A DNA stretch of 64,000 nt, taken from NCBI RefSeq assembly GCF_900240295.1, contig NZ_OEQB01000001.1, positions 124,001 to 188,000 on the forward strand. The letters are read 5' to 3'. This stretch comes from Megasphaera vaginalis (ex Bordigoni et al. 2020) (GTDB taxonomy: Bacteria; Bacillota; Negativicutes; Veillonellales; Megasphaeraceae). Every line of letters begins with the position of its first letter. Position 1 is the stretch's first letter. Of this stretch, positions 20,236 through 28,503 are shown piece after piece. A model generated the notes under the pieces. The model was not told the DNA's origin. It did not search any database and worked only from the letters and a program-made list of their open reading frames with translations. Position numbers and translations under genes: made by a program.

Positions 20236-21446
20236 GATTCGCCGCCTTGCTTGACGGCGCGCATAATGTAAACCGGATTTTGTCCGATCATCATCGTATA
20301 CGCGGCAGCCTGTCTGCCTGCGGCAACAAAGAGGTTGACGATATCGAAACGATAGCCGTCTTTATCCTTATAATAGGTGATTGCTTCGCTTACCGTTTCC
20401 AATGTGACCGCCGTTATGACGACGCGGCAACGCTCATTTTTTTCGTAAATACGGTCCAATATGGCCGCCAACCGCCCCTTTGTACCGCCAATAAAGGCGC
20501 AGTCGCAAGGCGGCAGCGCAGCGATATGTTCCGAAGCCTCACCGCTGACGATATGCATATTTTCCACGCCGAAACGCGCCTTATTGGCTTCAAGCAACTG
20601 CAGCGCCGCCGCCTTGACCTCCAAAGCGTACACCTTTCCTAACGGCGCCTGCAACGCCAATTCGACGGAACAGGAACCGGTACCGGCGCCGACATCATAA
20701 ATCGTATCGCCAACACGGGGAGCCAACTTGGAAATGGCGACGGAACGCACTTCCTGTTTTGTCATCGGCACGTCGCCGCGCAAAAAAAGACGGTCATCCA
20801 AGCCATGCACGCCTTTACCGGCAACTGCCGGCGCTTCGTTGAGAATCATCATAACCGCCAAGCTGTCAAAGTGCAGAGCCGCCAATTCCGACGCCGTACC
20901 GGCGCGGATCCGTTCCCTGTCGTACGACAAGTATTCCCCGACGTAAACCTGCAGCCCGCCCAAACCGGCAGCGCAGAGTTCGCGGCACAGCACCTCGGCC
21001 CGATCAATGCCGCCGGTAAGGCAAAAAACCTTGCCATGCTGCAATACGGCAGGAGCCAGCGCCTGCTTGCGGCCATGACGGCTGACGACATAAACATCTT
21101 CCCAGGACATGCCTAATTGAGCGGCAAAATAGACGAGACTGCTGATACCGCAATGACGCTGAACGGTGCAATCCGGAAAATCGCGGATTGCTTTGGCCAG
21201 GCTGTAGAAGCCGACATCACCGGAAACGACAATGCCCAACACATCGTGTTCGTGATCCAGCGATGCCGCCAACGCACGCAGCGCCGACGGCCTGGTCAAC
21301 GGCTCCCGACGCACGGAATCCGGTACGGCTTCGAGCAGACGCCGATCGCCTGCCACTACCGTGCAAGTTGACAACGCCCGCGCCGCCGCCGCCGTCAGCA
21401 ACTCTCTGTTGCCGGGCCCCATGGCGATCACATGAATGGGAAGCAT
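20232..21446 (-). CDS. cbiET: CbiE-CbiT fusion: cobalt-precorrin-6B/7 C5,C15-methyltransferase (decarboxylating)
   Basis: A 404-residue fusion. Residues about 1-200 are a tetrapyrrole methylase domain (IHVIAMGPGNRELLT, VVSGDVGFYSLA), equal to CbiE (C5 methylation). Residues about 225-404 are a Rossmann methyltransferase (MTKQEVRSVAISKL, IYDVGAGTGSCSVELA), equal to CbiT (C15 methylation and decarboxylation of the acetate on C12). The same fusion, named CobL, is usual in aerobic producers and also occurs in many anaerobes. The start follows cbiJ by 15 bases with a GAGG site; the stop overlaps cbiA. Confidence 0.94.
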   Translation of the reverse strand: MLPIHVIAMGPGNRELLTAAAARALSTCTVVAGDRRLLEAVPDSVRREPLTRPSALRALAASLDHEHDVLGIVVSGDVGFYSLAKAIRDFPDCTVQRHCGISSLVYFAAQLGMSWEDVYVVSRHGRKQALAPAVLQHGKVFCLTGGIDRAEVLCRELCAAGLGGLQVYVGEYLSYDRERIRAGTASELAALHFDSLAVMMILNEAPAVAGKGVHGLDDRLFLRGDVPMTKQEVRSVAISKLAPRVGDTIYDVGAGTGSCSVELALQAPLGKVYALEVKAAALQLLEANKARFGVENMHIVSGEASEHIAALPPCDCAFIGGTKGRLAAILDRIYEKNERCRVVITAVTLETVSEAITYYKDKDGYRFDIVNLFVAAGRQAAAYTMMIGQNPVYIMRAVKQGGES

Positions 21447-21461
21447 AACGATTCTCCTCTC

Positions 21462-22217
21462 TTATCTTTGCAAATACGCGGTAAGAACGGCGATCATGTC
21501 CTCCGTACGTTGACCTGTCTCTGCCTGCCGGCCAATGACCAGCAGCCTGGCTCCTGCCTTTTCCGCCGCCGCCGCCTTCTCTTCATAACCGCCGATTCGC
21601 CCCGAATCTTTGGTGACGACGAATGTCGCCCTGCACTGCAGGAACATGGCCCTGTTCAAGTCTTCCGAAAACGGTCCCTGCATGGCGATAATGCGGGAAG
21701 GATGATACCCGAGATCCAAAGCCTTCCGCAACGAATCCTGAACCGGCAGGATACGGACAGTAACGCGTTCGGCATACTGCGGCAACAGCGTAAACGCCGC
21801 CAGATCCTTGCTGCCTGTCGTCAGAAAAACGTTGCCTTCCCGCTGCCGCAGCCATTGTACGGCGGCAGCGGCGGACGACACGACGACAGCGGCGTCTTCC
21901 TCTTCCGCAGGCCGCACGATGCGGTAACGGACAATATGTTTCGCCGCACAGAGCTTGCGTATATTTTCCGTTACGACCAGGGCATACGGATGCGTCGCAT
22001 CAATGATCATATCGGGATGAACTTGCTCCGCAAAAGCCGCCATCGCCTCATAATCTAAACGTCCGCCCTGTATATTGATGTTGTCCGCCTGCGGCAGCAG
22101 AGACGCGCCGTAAGCCGTCGCAGCCGAAACATAAACGGTCGCCGCTTTACCGGCAAGCCATTCGGCAAGCTGACGGCCTTCCGTCGTTCCGGCCAAAAGC
22201 CAGATCGTCGGATTCAT
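21462..22217 (-). CDS. cbiJ: Cobalt-precorrin-6A reductase CbiJ
   Basis: It reduces cobalt-precorrin-6A to 6B with NAD(P)H. The 251-residue protein opens with WLLAGTTEGRQLAEWLA, has MIIDATHPYALVVTENI in the middle and FVVTKDSGRIGGYEEKAAAAE near the C-terminus, all family hallmarks. It overlaps cbiH by four bases (ATGA) and precedes cbiET. Confidence 0.94.
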   Translation of the reverse strand: MNPTIWLLAGTTEGRQLAEWLAGKAATVYVSAATAYGASLLPQADNINIQGGRLDYEAMAAFAEQVHPDMIIDATHPYALVVTENIRKLCAAKHIVRYRIVRPAEEEDAAVVVSSAAAAVQWLRQREGNVFLTTGSKDLAAFTLLPQYAERVTVRILPVQDSLRKALDLGYHPSRIIAMQGPFSEDLNRAMFLQCRATFVVTKDSGRIGGYEEKAAAAEKAGARLLVIGRQAETGQRTEDMIAVLTAYLQR

Positions 22218-22945
22218 AACCGATACCCCCGCGGCGTCACCATCCGCCCGTTAATCACCTGCGTCCGGCTATTGCCGATAAACACGGTCGTAAACATGTC
22301 GACATCTGCTCCGGCCAAGGCTTGTAACGTACTTAACAGAGCCGTCTCTCCTTCTCTGCCGATATTGCGGACAATCCCCGCCGGAGTTTCGCCGCTACGG
22401 TACTTTCCGATAATCGCACAGGCCCTGGCAAGGTAATCTTTTCTTTTTTTACTGCCCGGATTATAAAGGGTAATGACGAAATCAGCCTGCGCCGCCGCTT
22501 CCAGCCGTTTGGCGATCTGTCCCCACGGCGTCAGCAAGTCACTCAGTGAAATGAGGCAAAAATCATGGATCAGCGGCGCTCCCAACAAAGCCGCCCCTGA
22601 GCATGCCGCCGTAACGCCGGGAATGACGGCAATCTCGAGGTCGTCATAGGATGCAGCCACCTCATGCAAGATGCCCGCCATACCGTAAACGCCGGCATCA
22701 CCGCTGGAAATCAGGGCAACCTTCTTACCGGACGCGGCCGCCTCAACAGCCAGTCGGCACCGCTGCACTTCACTCGTCATCGGCGTGGCGATATATTCCT
22801 TATCGCCGTAATCGCCGCGAATCAGATCGATATACGTCGTATAGCCGACAATAACGTCACTGTCAGCCAACGCACGAGCTGCGCGTAAAGTCATATCCTC
22901 TTTCGTCCCGGGACCGATACCGACAACATACATTCTGTTTTTCAT
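22214..22945 (-). CDS. cbiH: Cobalt-precorrin-3 C17-methyltransferase CbiH
   Basis: CbiH methylates C17 and contracts the ring. The 243-residue tetrapyrrole methylase has YVVGIGPGTKEDMTLRA at the N-terminus, ISSGDAGVYGMAG, VIPGVTAACSGAALLGAPL and ITLYNPGSKKR, the last being typical of CobJ/CbiH. It follows cbiG by 12 bases with an AGGAATG site. Confidence 0.95.
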   Translation of the reverse strand: MKNRMYVVGIGPGTKEDMTLRAARALADSDVIVGYTTYIDLIRGDYGDKEYIATPMTSEVQRCRLAVEAAASGKKVALISSGDAGVYGMAGILHEVAASYDDLEIAVIPGVTAACSGAALLGAPLIHDFCLISLSDLLTPWGQIAKRLEAAAQADFVITLYNPGSKKRKDYLARACAIIGKYRSGETPAGIVRNIGREGETALLSTLQALAGADVDMFTTVFIGNSRTQVINGRMVTPRGYRL

Positions 22946-22957
22946 AACATTCCTTTC

Positions 22958-24007
22958 TTACGCATCTTCCGGAAATGAAACGACAAAGTCTTCCACTGCC
23001 AGCGCCATCGTCACCCCGTCGCCGGCAGTCTTAGGCAGCAACAACGTACCGCCGCTGCTGCGCAACGCCGCCCGCTCGCAGACGTTGTCGACACCGACGG
23101 TCTGCGCCACGAAGGACGAAGGCGAAATACTGCCGTCAACGGCTCGCAGCGATGCCGCTGTATAAAAGCGCAGCGCCAGCCCGGCTTCGGCGGCAAAGGC
23201 CAGGAGACCGTCCTCATCCTGCTTGATATCAAGTGTCGCAATACCGGCAATGACCATCGGCGACAAATCCAAACGGCGCAGCTCGCGCCGCACGAGCCGC
23301 CGGATCTGCGCGGCAGAAATTCCTCTGCGGCAGCCGATGCCGAGATGAACGATACGAGGCCGCAAGACGACGGTATCGGCAAAAGGATAACATGACTTCT
23401 TCAAGGTAACCGCCATTCCCACCGCTCCTGAATCGGCAAACTTCACACCGGCCGGCAATGGACCGGCAACGGGAAAATCGCTGTAAAAACCGACAGGCCG
23501 CGCCGCCAACAAAGCCGCCGCAAACCGTTTTGCCGCCGTCAGGGAAAAAAGCTGCAATCCCCGCTGCGCAGCCCATTCATCCACAGCAAAGAGCCGGTTG
23601 ACATCCGTTGCCGTCGTAATCACCGCCGTACCGCCCAAAAAATCGGCAAGCTGCCGCGCCAATCGATTGGCGCCGCCAATGTGGCCCGAAAGCAGGGGAA
23701 CGACGAATCGCCCTTTTTCATCGACACCGATGACGGCGGGATCGCGGCGTTTATCGGCAACATACGGCGCGACGGCGCGTACGGCGATGCCAACGGCGCC
23801 GATAAAGACCAGCGCCCGGGCGTCACGAAATGCCGTCGCCGTTGCAGCCTGCAAATTCGGCCGCAACGACAAAAGGCCGTTTGCTGCAGCCGCATATCGT
23901 TCCACTGTCATCACCTGCACGGCAAAGCCGTTTTTCCGCAAGCATTCACGTACATGCAGGCTCAGTTCGGCGCCGGCGGCGGTAAAGGAAAATACGACGG
24001 CCTTCAT
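22958..24007 (-). CDS. cbiG: Cobalt-precorrin-5A hydrolase CbiG
   Basis: CbiG opens the delta-lactone of cobalt-precorrin-5A and releases the two-carbon fragment as acetaldehyde, a step found only in the anaerobic pathway. The 349-residue protein has the central FVVPLLSGHIGGANRLA motif (histidine and glycine rich), a mid-domain, and the C-terminal GIGCRRGISAAQIRRL section. The ATG at 24007 overlaps the cbiF stop (ATGA). It marks the cluster as oxygen-independent. Confidence 0.95.
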   Translation of the reverse strand: MKAVVFSFTAAGAELSLHVRECLRKNGFAVQVMTVERYAAAANGLLSLRPNLQAATATAFRDARALVFIGAVGIAVRAVAPYVADKRRDPAVIGVDEKGRFVVPLLSGHIGGANRLARQLADFLGGTAVITTATDVNRLFAVDEWAAQRGLQLFSLTAAKRFAAALLAARPVGFYSDFPVAGPLPAGVKFADSGAVGMAVTLKKSCYPFADTVVLRPRIVHLGIGCRRGISAAQIRRLVRRELRRLDLSPMVIAGIATLDIKQDEDGLLAFAAEAGLALRFYTAASLRAVDGSISPSSFVAQTVGVDNVCERAALRSSGGTLLLPKTAGDGVTMALAVEDFVVSFPEDA

Positions 24008-24765
24008 GGCTTCGCCACAGCCATGCGGCAACCGTGTGAGAACGTCGGATCGTAAAGCCGGCTCCGCTCATAGGCCGCCTGCAAAAAAGGGCCGACCAAG
24101 ATCAGCGCCGTCTTGCAGATCCCGTTCGCCGCCGCCGTTTCCGCCAAAGAAGCGACGGTGCAGGGAAGCACTTTCTCATCCGGCCACGAAGCCTTGTAGA
24201 CGATCATTGCCGGCGTTTCCGCGTCATAGCCGCCGCGCAGCAGTTCTGCCGTCAGCGCCGCCAACAGAGAACTGCTGAGAAAAATGACCATCGTCGCCTG
24301 ATGAGCGGCGTAATCGGCGATCTTCTGTTTATCCGGCACCGGCGTCCGCCCTTCCATGCGCGTAATGATGACCGACTGACTGACCCCCGGCAGCGTATAT
24401 TCCGCACGTGCCGCCGCGGCAGCCGCGGCAAAAGAACTGACGCCGGGAACGATATCGTAAGCAATGCCTTTTTCTTCAAGAATATCCATTTGTTCGCGAA
24501 TAGCGCCGTAAAGGGACGGGTCTCCCGTATGTAAGCGGACCGTATGCCAGCCCATTTCTTCCCCTTCGGCCATTGCCGCCGTAACCGTTTCCAAAGTCAT
24601 GGAAGCGCTGTTCAGGATACGGCATCTCTTTTTTGCATATTGCAGAAGTTCCGCATTGACCAGCGATCCGGCGTAAATGATCTGATCCGCCGTTTCCAGG
24701 AGCATTTTGCCGCGAACCGTGATCAGATCGACGGCTCCCGGCCCTGCGCCGACAAAATGAATCAT
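24004..24765 (-). CDS. cbiF: Cobalt-precorrin-4 C11-methyltransferase CbiF
   Basis: The 253-residue tetrapyrrole methylase has IHFVGAGPGAVDLITVRG, VRLHTGDPSLYGAIREQ and YDIVPGVSSFAAAAAAA, diagnostic of CbiF/CobM, which methylates C11. Its start overlaps the cbiL stop and its stop overlaps the cbiG start, both by four bases. Confidence 0.95.
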   Translation of the reverse strand: MIHFVGAGPGAVDLITVRGKMLLETADQIIYAGSLVNAELLQYAKKRCRILNSASMTLETVTAAMAEGEEMGWHTVRLHTGDPSLYGAIREQMDILEEKGIAYDIVPGVSSFAAAAAAARAEYTLPGVSQSVIITRMEGRTPVPDKQKIADYAAHQATMVIFLSSSLLAALTAELLRGGYDAETPAMIVYKASWPDEKVLPCTVASLAETAAANGICKTALILVGPFLQAAYERSRLYDPTFSHGCRMAVAKP

Positions 24766-25475
24766 CCTCTTCCCTCCTCATGCACCAGAATAACGGAAAA
24801 ATAGGTATTTTCTTCGGCGTCGGCCAAAGACGGATAACGCCGTTCACCCGGCAAGCCGCAACGTTCGACCATGGACGCGCCTGCCAACTTGCCGGCGGCT
24901 GTCAGTTCCGCTTTGATCGCCGCCAACTGCCCTGCCGGCTTCATAATCACCGTATTTCCCGGCATCTGCAACAATGCCTGCCTGTCGGCCCGACCGCCGG
25001 GAAAGATCACGAGAGGTTCTTCTTTTTCACAAAGGGGCTGCTGCAACGCCGCAGCGGCAGCACAAAAACTGGGAACGCCGGGAACAATCTCCGTTTCGTA
25101 GCCGTCGTCGCGCAGACGGCGGTGAACGTAAATACTGGACGCGTATACGGTCGGGCAACCCAAGGTGAAAAGGGCCACATCTCGCCCGGCCTCAAGATGA
25201 ACCGCGATCGCCGCCGCTCCTTTCCGGTGCGCCGCGGCCAGAACGGCCCGGTCACGAGTCATGGGAAAATGCAGCGTAATAATTTCCTTCTTCTCCGGTT
25301 CCACCCCGTCTATACCTTGCAGCGCGTCCAACAGAATACTTTTTGCCGTCAGCTTTTCCGTATTTCCCTGCGGCACGGCCCAGACAGGACAACGTCTACT
25401 GTATTTCACCGCTTTCAACGTCAAAAGCTCCGGATCTCCCGGGCCGACGCCGATGCAAAAAAGCTTTCCCTTCAT
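24762..25475 (-). CDS. cbiL: Cobalt-factor II C20-methyltransferase CbiL
   Basis: CbiL methylates C20 of cobalt-sirohydrochlorin (factor II), the first methylation after metal insertion. The 237-residue protein has LFCIGVGPGDPELLTLKAVK, VALFTLGCPTVYASS and IVPGVPSFCAAAAAL. The start at 25475 has a GGAGG site; a longer frame running into cbiD is rejected. It lies 4 bases after the cbiD stop. Confidence 0.94.
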   Translation of the reverse strand: MKGKLFCIGVGPGDPELLTLKAVKYSRRCPVWAVPQGNTEKLTAKSILLDALQGIDGVEPEKKEIITLHFPMTRDRAVLAAAHRKGAAAIAVHLEAGRDVALFTLGCPTVYASSIYVHRRLRDDGYETEIVPGVPSFCAAAAALQQPLCEKEEPLVIFPGGRADRQALLQMPGNTVIMKPAGQLAAIKAELTAAGKLAGASMVERCGLPGERRYPSLADAEENTYFSVILVHEEGRG

Positions 25476-25479
25476 TCTC

Positions 25480-26613
25480 TTACCTCCTTCGGTGACAGGC
25501 CAGCAACGCGTCCGCTCCCGCCGTCTTGCCGAGAACGCCGTATTCATTGGAAAAGGCGATGGCAGCGACGGGGATTTCTCCCTGTACGCGGGCAGACAGA
25601 TACTGTTCTATCTTTTCCATGGCCTGCACCATAACGGCCGGCAAAAGGCCGTGAACGCGCAAGATGCGGACCGCCTCGTCCGTCGTCAGCGCCGCGTAAA
25701 TTTCCCGCGCCGTTTGCGCATCGGCGCCGGCAAAGACGGCGGCCAACGCCAGGAAGGTCATTCTGCCGTCGCCGTAGCGGGAGTGGGTATTCATGATCCC
25801 TTGTGCCAATTTGATCACCTTCCCCAAATGGCCGATAAGCAGAACATCGGCAAAGCCGCAATAAACGGCATAATCAAGAAGTTCGCCGACATAATTACTG
25901 CATGTAATGCGCCCCGTCACGTCGAGACCGAGCTCATGGCGGCTGAAATCGACGCCGTAATTACCGAAAAAAGCCAGGCAATGGCGTTCTCCGGCGGCAC
26001 GGCGCGCATTCATTTCCGTTCGGATCGTGTCGACCAGAGCCTTTTCACTCATGGGATCGACAATACCTGTCGTGCCGAGGATGGAAAGACCGCCTTCAAT
26101 TCCCAAACGGGGATTAAAGGTCTTTTTGGCAACTGCCGCACCGCCGGGAATAGCGATCGTGATCTGCAGACCGCCGCCGTAACCGCAGCGGGCGGCGATC
26201 TGCGCCGCGCCTTCGCGGATCATACGGCGCGGCACGGGATTGATGGCCGCTTCGCCGACAGCACAGGCCAGTCCTGCCTTTGTCACGACGCCGACCCCTT
26301 CGCCGCCGCAAATCGTAATACCTGACGGTGTTTTTTTGACGGAAGCGAAAATAAGAAGGCCGTCCGTAATATCCGGATCATCACCGGCGTCTTTACGGAC
26401 GGCACAGCTGACCGACTCCGGTTCTGTTCGTATCGCTTCCGGTTCCAGGATCAGGCGCGTGCCGTCCGGCGTCGTGAGGCTCACGGCGTGAACTGCGGCG
26501 CCGGTAAGCAGCATTTCGACAGCAGCCTGCGCCGCCGCAGCCGCACAGGTCCCCGTCGTATAACCGCGCCGTAACCGTTTTCCTCGTTTTATTGCGTACG
26601 AATCCAGTACCAT
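25480..26613 (-). CDS. cbiD: Cobalt-precorrin-5B C1-methyltransferase CbiD
   Basis: CbiD methylates C1 after ring opening by CbiG, and belongs to the anaerobic route. The 377-residue protein shows RRGYTTGTCAAAAAQAA at the N-terminus, the TNPVPRRMI-like INPVPRRMI, IPGGAAVAKKTFNPRLGIEGGLSILGTTGIV in the middle and IGHLGKVIKLAQG. The start is ATG at 26613 (a TTG two codons upstream is possible); no strong ribosome-binding site is visible. A 73-base gap separates it from cbiK. Confidence 0.94.
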   Translation of the reverse strand: MVLDSYAIKRGKRLRRGYTTGTCAAAAAQAAVEMLLTGAAVHAVSLTTPDGTRLILEPEAIRTEPESVSCAVRKDAGDDPDITDGLLIFASVKKTPSGITICGGEGVGVVTKAGLACAVGEAAINPVPRRMIREGAAQIAARCGYGGGLQITIAIPGGAAVAKKTFNPRLGIEGGLSILGTTGIVDPMSEKALVDTIRTEMNARRAAGERHCLAFFGNYGVDFSRHELGLDVTGRITCSNYVGELLDYAVYCGFADVLLIGHLGKVIKLAQGIMNTHSRYGDGRMTFLALAAVFAGADAQTAREIYAALTTDEAVRILRVHGLLPAVMVQAMEKIEQYLSARVQGEIPVAAIAFSNEYGVLGKTAGADALLACHRRR

Positions 26614-26666
26614 ATCCAATCAGCTTTCTGTTAATTTTCGGCAGACACGTTCTTCGTCAGCCCGTA

Positions 26667-26685
26667 CTGTCATTATACAGGACAG
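26667..26685. promoter_or_regulatory. Interrupted palindrome around a TATAAT between cbiK and cbiD
   Basis: CTGTC-ATTATACAG-GACAG: five-base inverted arms flank a minus-strand TATAAT (26672-26677). It could be an internal promoter/operator for cbiD onward, but a matching -35 (CTGGAA, 18 bases away) is weak. Confidence 0.35.
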
Positions 26686-26686
26686 A

Positions 26687-27688
26687 TCAGTCTTTTTCCA
26701 GTGCCTGCCAGGCTTCGTTGGCCCGTTCGACGAACATCTTGCGGACAGCTTCATTTTCACCTAAACCGTGAATGTACGTGGAAACGGTAAAGCCTTCTTT
26801 TTCCAAAACGCTCTTGTGCGAATCGCTTTCGGCGCCGGCCATATCATTATTGGCATGATCGCCGGCTACCATCATCATCGGCATCAGGACCACATGCTTG
26901 ACACCTTTGGCCTTGAGCTTCGGAATGACCGTATCCAAATGAGGCCAGCCTTCGACGGAATAAATGAAGACATTACCCAGTGCGGCATCGTTGAGGCGAT
27001 CCTGCACAACCGAATAATAGGCGTTGCCGGGATGAGGGGTGCCGTGTGCCATGAGCAGCAACGCTTCATCATCTTTCAATTTCGGGAACTGCGTGGAAAA
27101 GGCGCCGACGAACTCCTGCAAATCATCGCGCTGTCCTTCCTGCCCCATCCAATAAAGAATCGGCGTGCCGATCGTCATTTTTTTGAAATTCTCTTTGTAC
27201 AGGTTATACACAGCCGTATCATATGCGTATTCCATGCCGGGAATGACATCGAGAGACGTAATGGCGATTCGTGTATAGCCGTCCTCTTTCAGCTGTTCCA
27301 GGGCCTGTTCCGGCGTCGGAATAGCCAGTCCTTCATGGGCTTTGATACGATCGACGATGATATGTGACGTGAAGGCCAAAACGACCTTCGTATCCGGATG
27401 AGCCGCCTGAATAGCGGCAACAGTCCGGTCAATATTCGCGGCGCGGCTGTCCTTATACGTCGTACCGAAACTGAGGACTAAAATGGCATCCTTGTTTTCG
27501 GCATTCTTCATCGCTTCATTGGTATACGTGCGCACGCCGATCGCAGCAGCTTCCTTCAGTGCCGGCGTAGCGTCCTTTACTTCCGTATTCAGCGAATATC
27601 CGGCATAAGCCGGCACGCCCGTAAAAGCGCCGAACGAGGTAATTGCCAGGGAAAGCAGGAAAAGCCTTTTCATATTTTTTTTGAACAT
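26687..27688 (-). CDS. cbiK: Sirohydrochlorin cobaltochelatase CbiK with signal peptide
   Basis: CbiK inserts cobalt into sirohydrochlorin. The 333-residue protein has the chelatase residues known from Salmonella and Desulfovibrio CbiK: His in LLMAHGTPHPGN, Glu in YSVEGWPHL and His in VAGDHANNDMAG; it also has LVLSFGTTYKDSR at the start of the domain. Unlike cytoplasmic CbiK, it begins with KKNMKRLF, a hydrophobic stretch (about residues 10-26) and a PAYA|GY cleavage site near 30, that is, a signal peptide. A periplasmic CbiK(P) is known in Desulfovibrio vulgaris. The start is ATG at 27688 with AAGGAG 9 bases upstream. It lies between the importer genes and cbiD. Export would separate it from the cytoplasmic Cbi enzymes. 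Confidence 0.93.
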   Translation of the reverse strand: MFKKNMKRLFLLSLAITSFGAFTGVPAYAGYSLNTEVKDATPALKEAAAIGVRTYTNEAMKNAENKDAILVLSFGTTYKDSRAANIDRTVAAIQAAHPDTKVVLAFTSHIIVDRIKAHEGLAIPTPEQALEQLKEDGYTRIAITSLDVIPGMEYAYDTAVYNLYKENFKKMTIGTPILYWMGQEGQRDDLQEFVGAFSTQFPKLKDDEALLLMAHGTPHPGNAYYSVVQDRLNDAALGNVFIYSVEGWPHLDTVIPKLKAKGVKHVVLMPMMMVAGDHANNDMAGAESDSHKSVLEKEGFTVSTYIHGLGENEAVRKMFVERANEAWQALEKD

Positions 27689-27714
27689 ACTGATCACTCC
27701 TTAAAAAACACTTG

Positions 27715-28503
27715 TTATTTTTGTCGGGATGACGGCAGCAATGCCGTTTGACCCGTTCTTGAACGATATTCTTCCAGCGTTACTGCAAAAACGGTTTCCA
27801 ATCGTTCCTGCGTCAGAACGGCCGCAGCAGTACCGGCCGCCCGGATTTGTCCTTCAGCCATGACGACGACGTTTTCGGCAAAGGCCATGGCCTGATTCAG
27901 ATCATGAAGGACGACGACGACGGTAAGTCCCAATTGCCGATGCAATGAACGCAGCAGTTTCATTACGTCCAGCTGGTGGCGGATATCCAGATACGTGGTC
28001 GGCTCGTCAAGGAGCAATATTCTCGGTTCTTGCGCCAGCGTCATCGCCAACCAGGCGCGCTGTTGTTCTCCGCCCGAAAGGGTTGTCACCATTCGGTCGG
28101 CCAAGACGGCCACGCCGGTTCGTTGCAAAGCCGCCTCGACGGCACGCTCGTCGGCGGCGGCACTGCGCAGAAACGACGTGCGCGCAAAGCGCCCCAGACG
28201 CACCAGCGAACGCGTCGTGCAGCCTTGCGGCGCTTGGTGGTACTGCGTCAGGACGGCTACCATGCGACCGATCTCCCGGCGTCGATACGTATGGATATCC
28301 TTGCCGTAAAGAAATACGGAACCGCCTGTATAGCGAAGATTCCGATACAACGCTTTTAAAAGCGTGCTCTTACCGCAGCCGTTGGGACCGATAATGGCGG
28401 TGAAAGAGCCGTCTTCAATAGTTAGCGAAATGTTGTCGAGAATTTTTTTACCGGCAATCGTATATGTCAGATTTTTCGCTCTGACAGCTGCCGCCTTGTT
28501 CAT
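27715..28503 (-). CDS. btuD: Corrinoid ABC transporter ATP-binding protein (BtuD-like)
   Basis: The 262-residue ATPase has Walker A GPNGCGKST (39-47), a Q-loop in VAVLTQYHQ, the signature LSGGEQQRAW, Walker B ILLLDEPT and the switch His in VVVLHDLNQA. It belongs to the FepC/BtuD class that energises import of iron-siderophores, heme or cobalamin. The riboswitch and the neighbouring cbi genes point to corrinoids. Its start overlaps the permease stop (ATGA). Confidence 0.88.
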   Translation of the reverse strand: MNKAAAVRAKNLTYTIAGKKILDNISLTIEDGSFTAIIGPNGCGKSTLLKALYRNLRYTGGSVFLYGKDIHTYRRREIGRMVAVLTQYHQAPQGCTTRSLVRLGRFARTSFLRSAAADERAVEAALQRTGVAVLADRMVTTLSGGEQQRAWLAMTLAQEPRILLLDEPTTYLDIRHQLDVMKLLRSLHRQLGLTVVVVLHDLNQAMAFAENVVVMAEGQIRAAGTAAAVLTQERLETVFAVTLEEYRSRTGQTALLPSSRQK

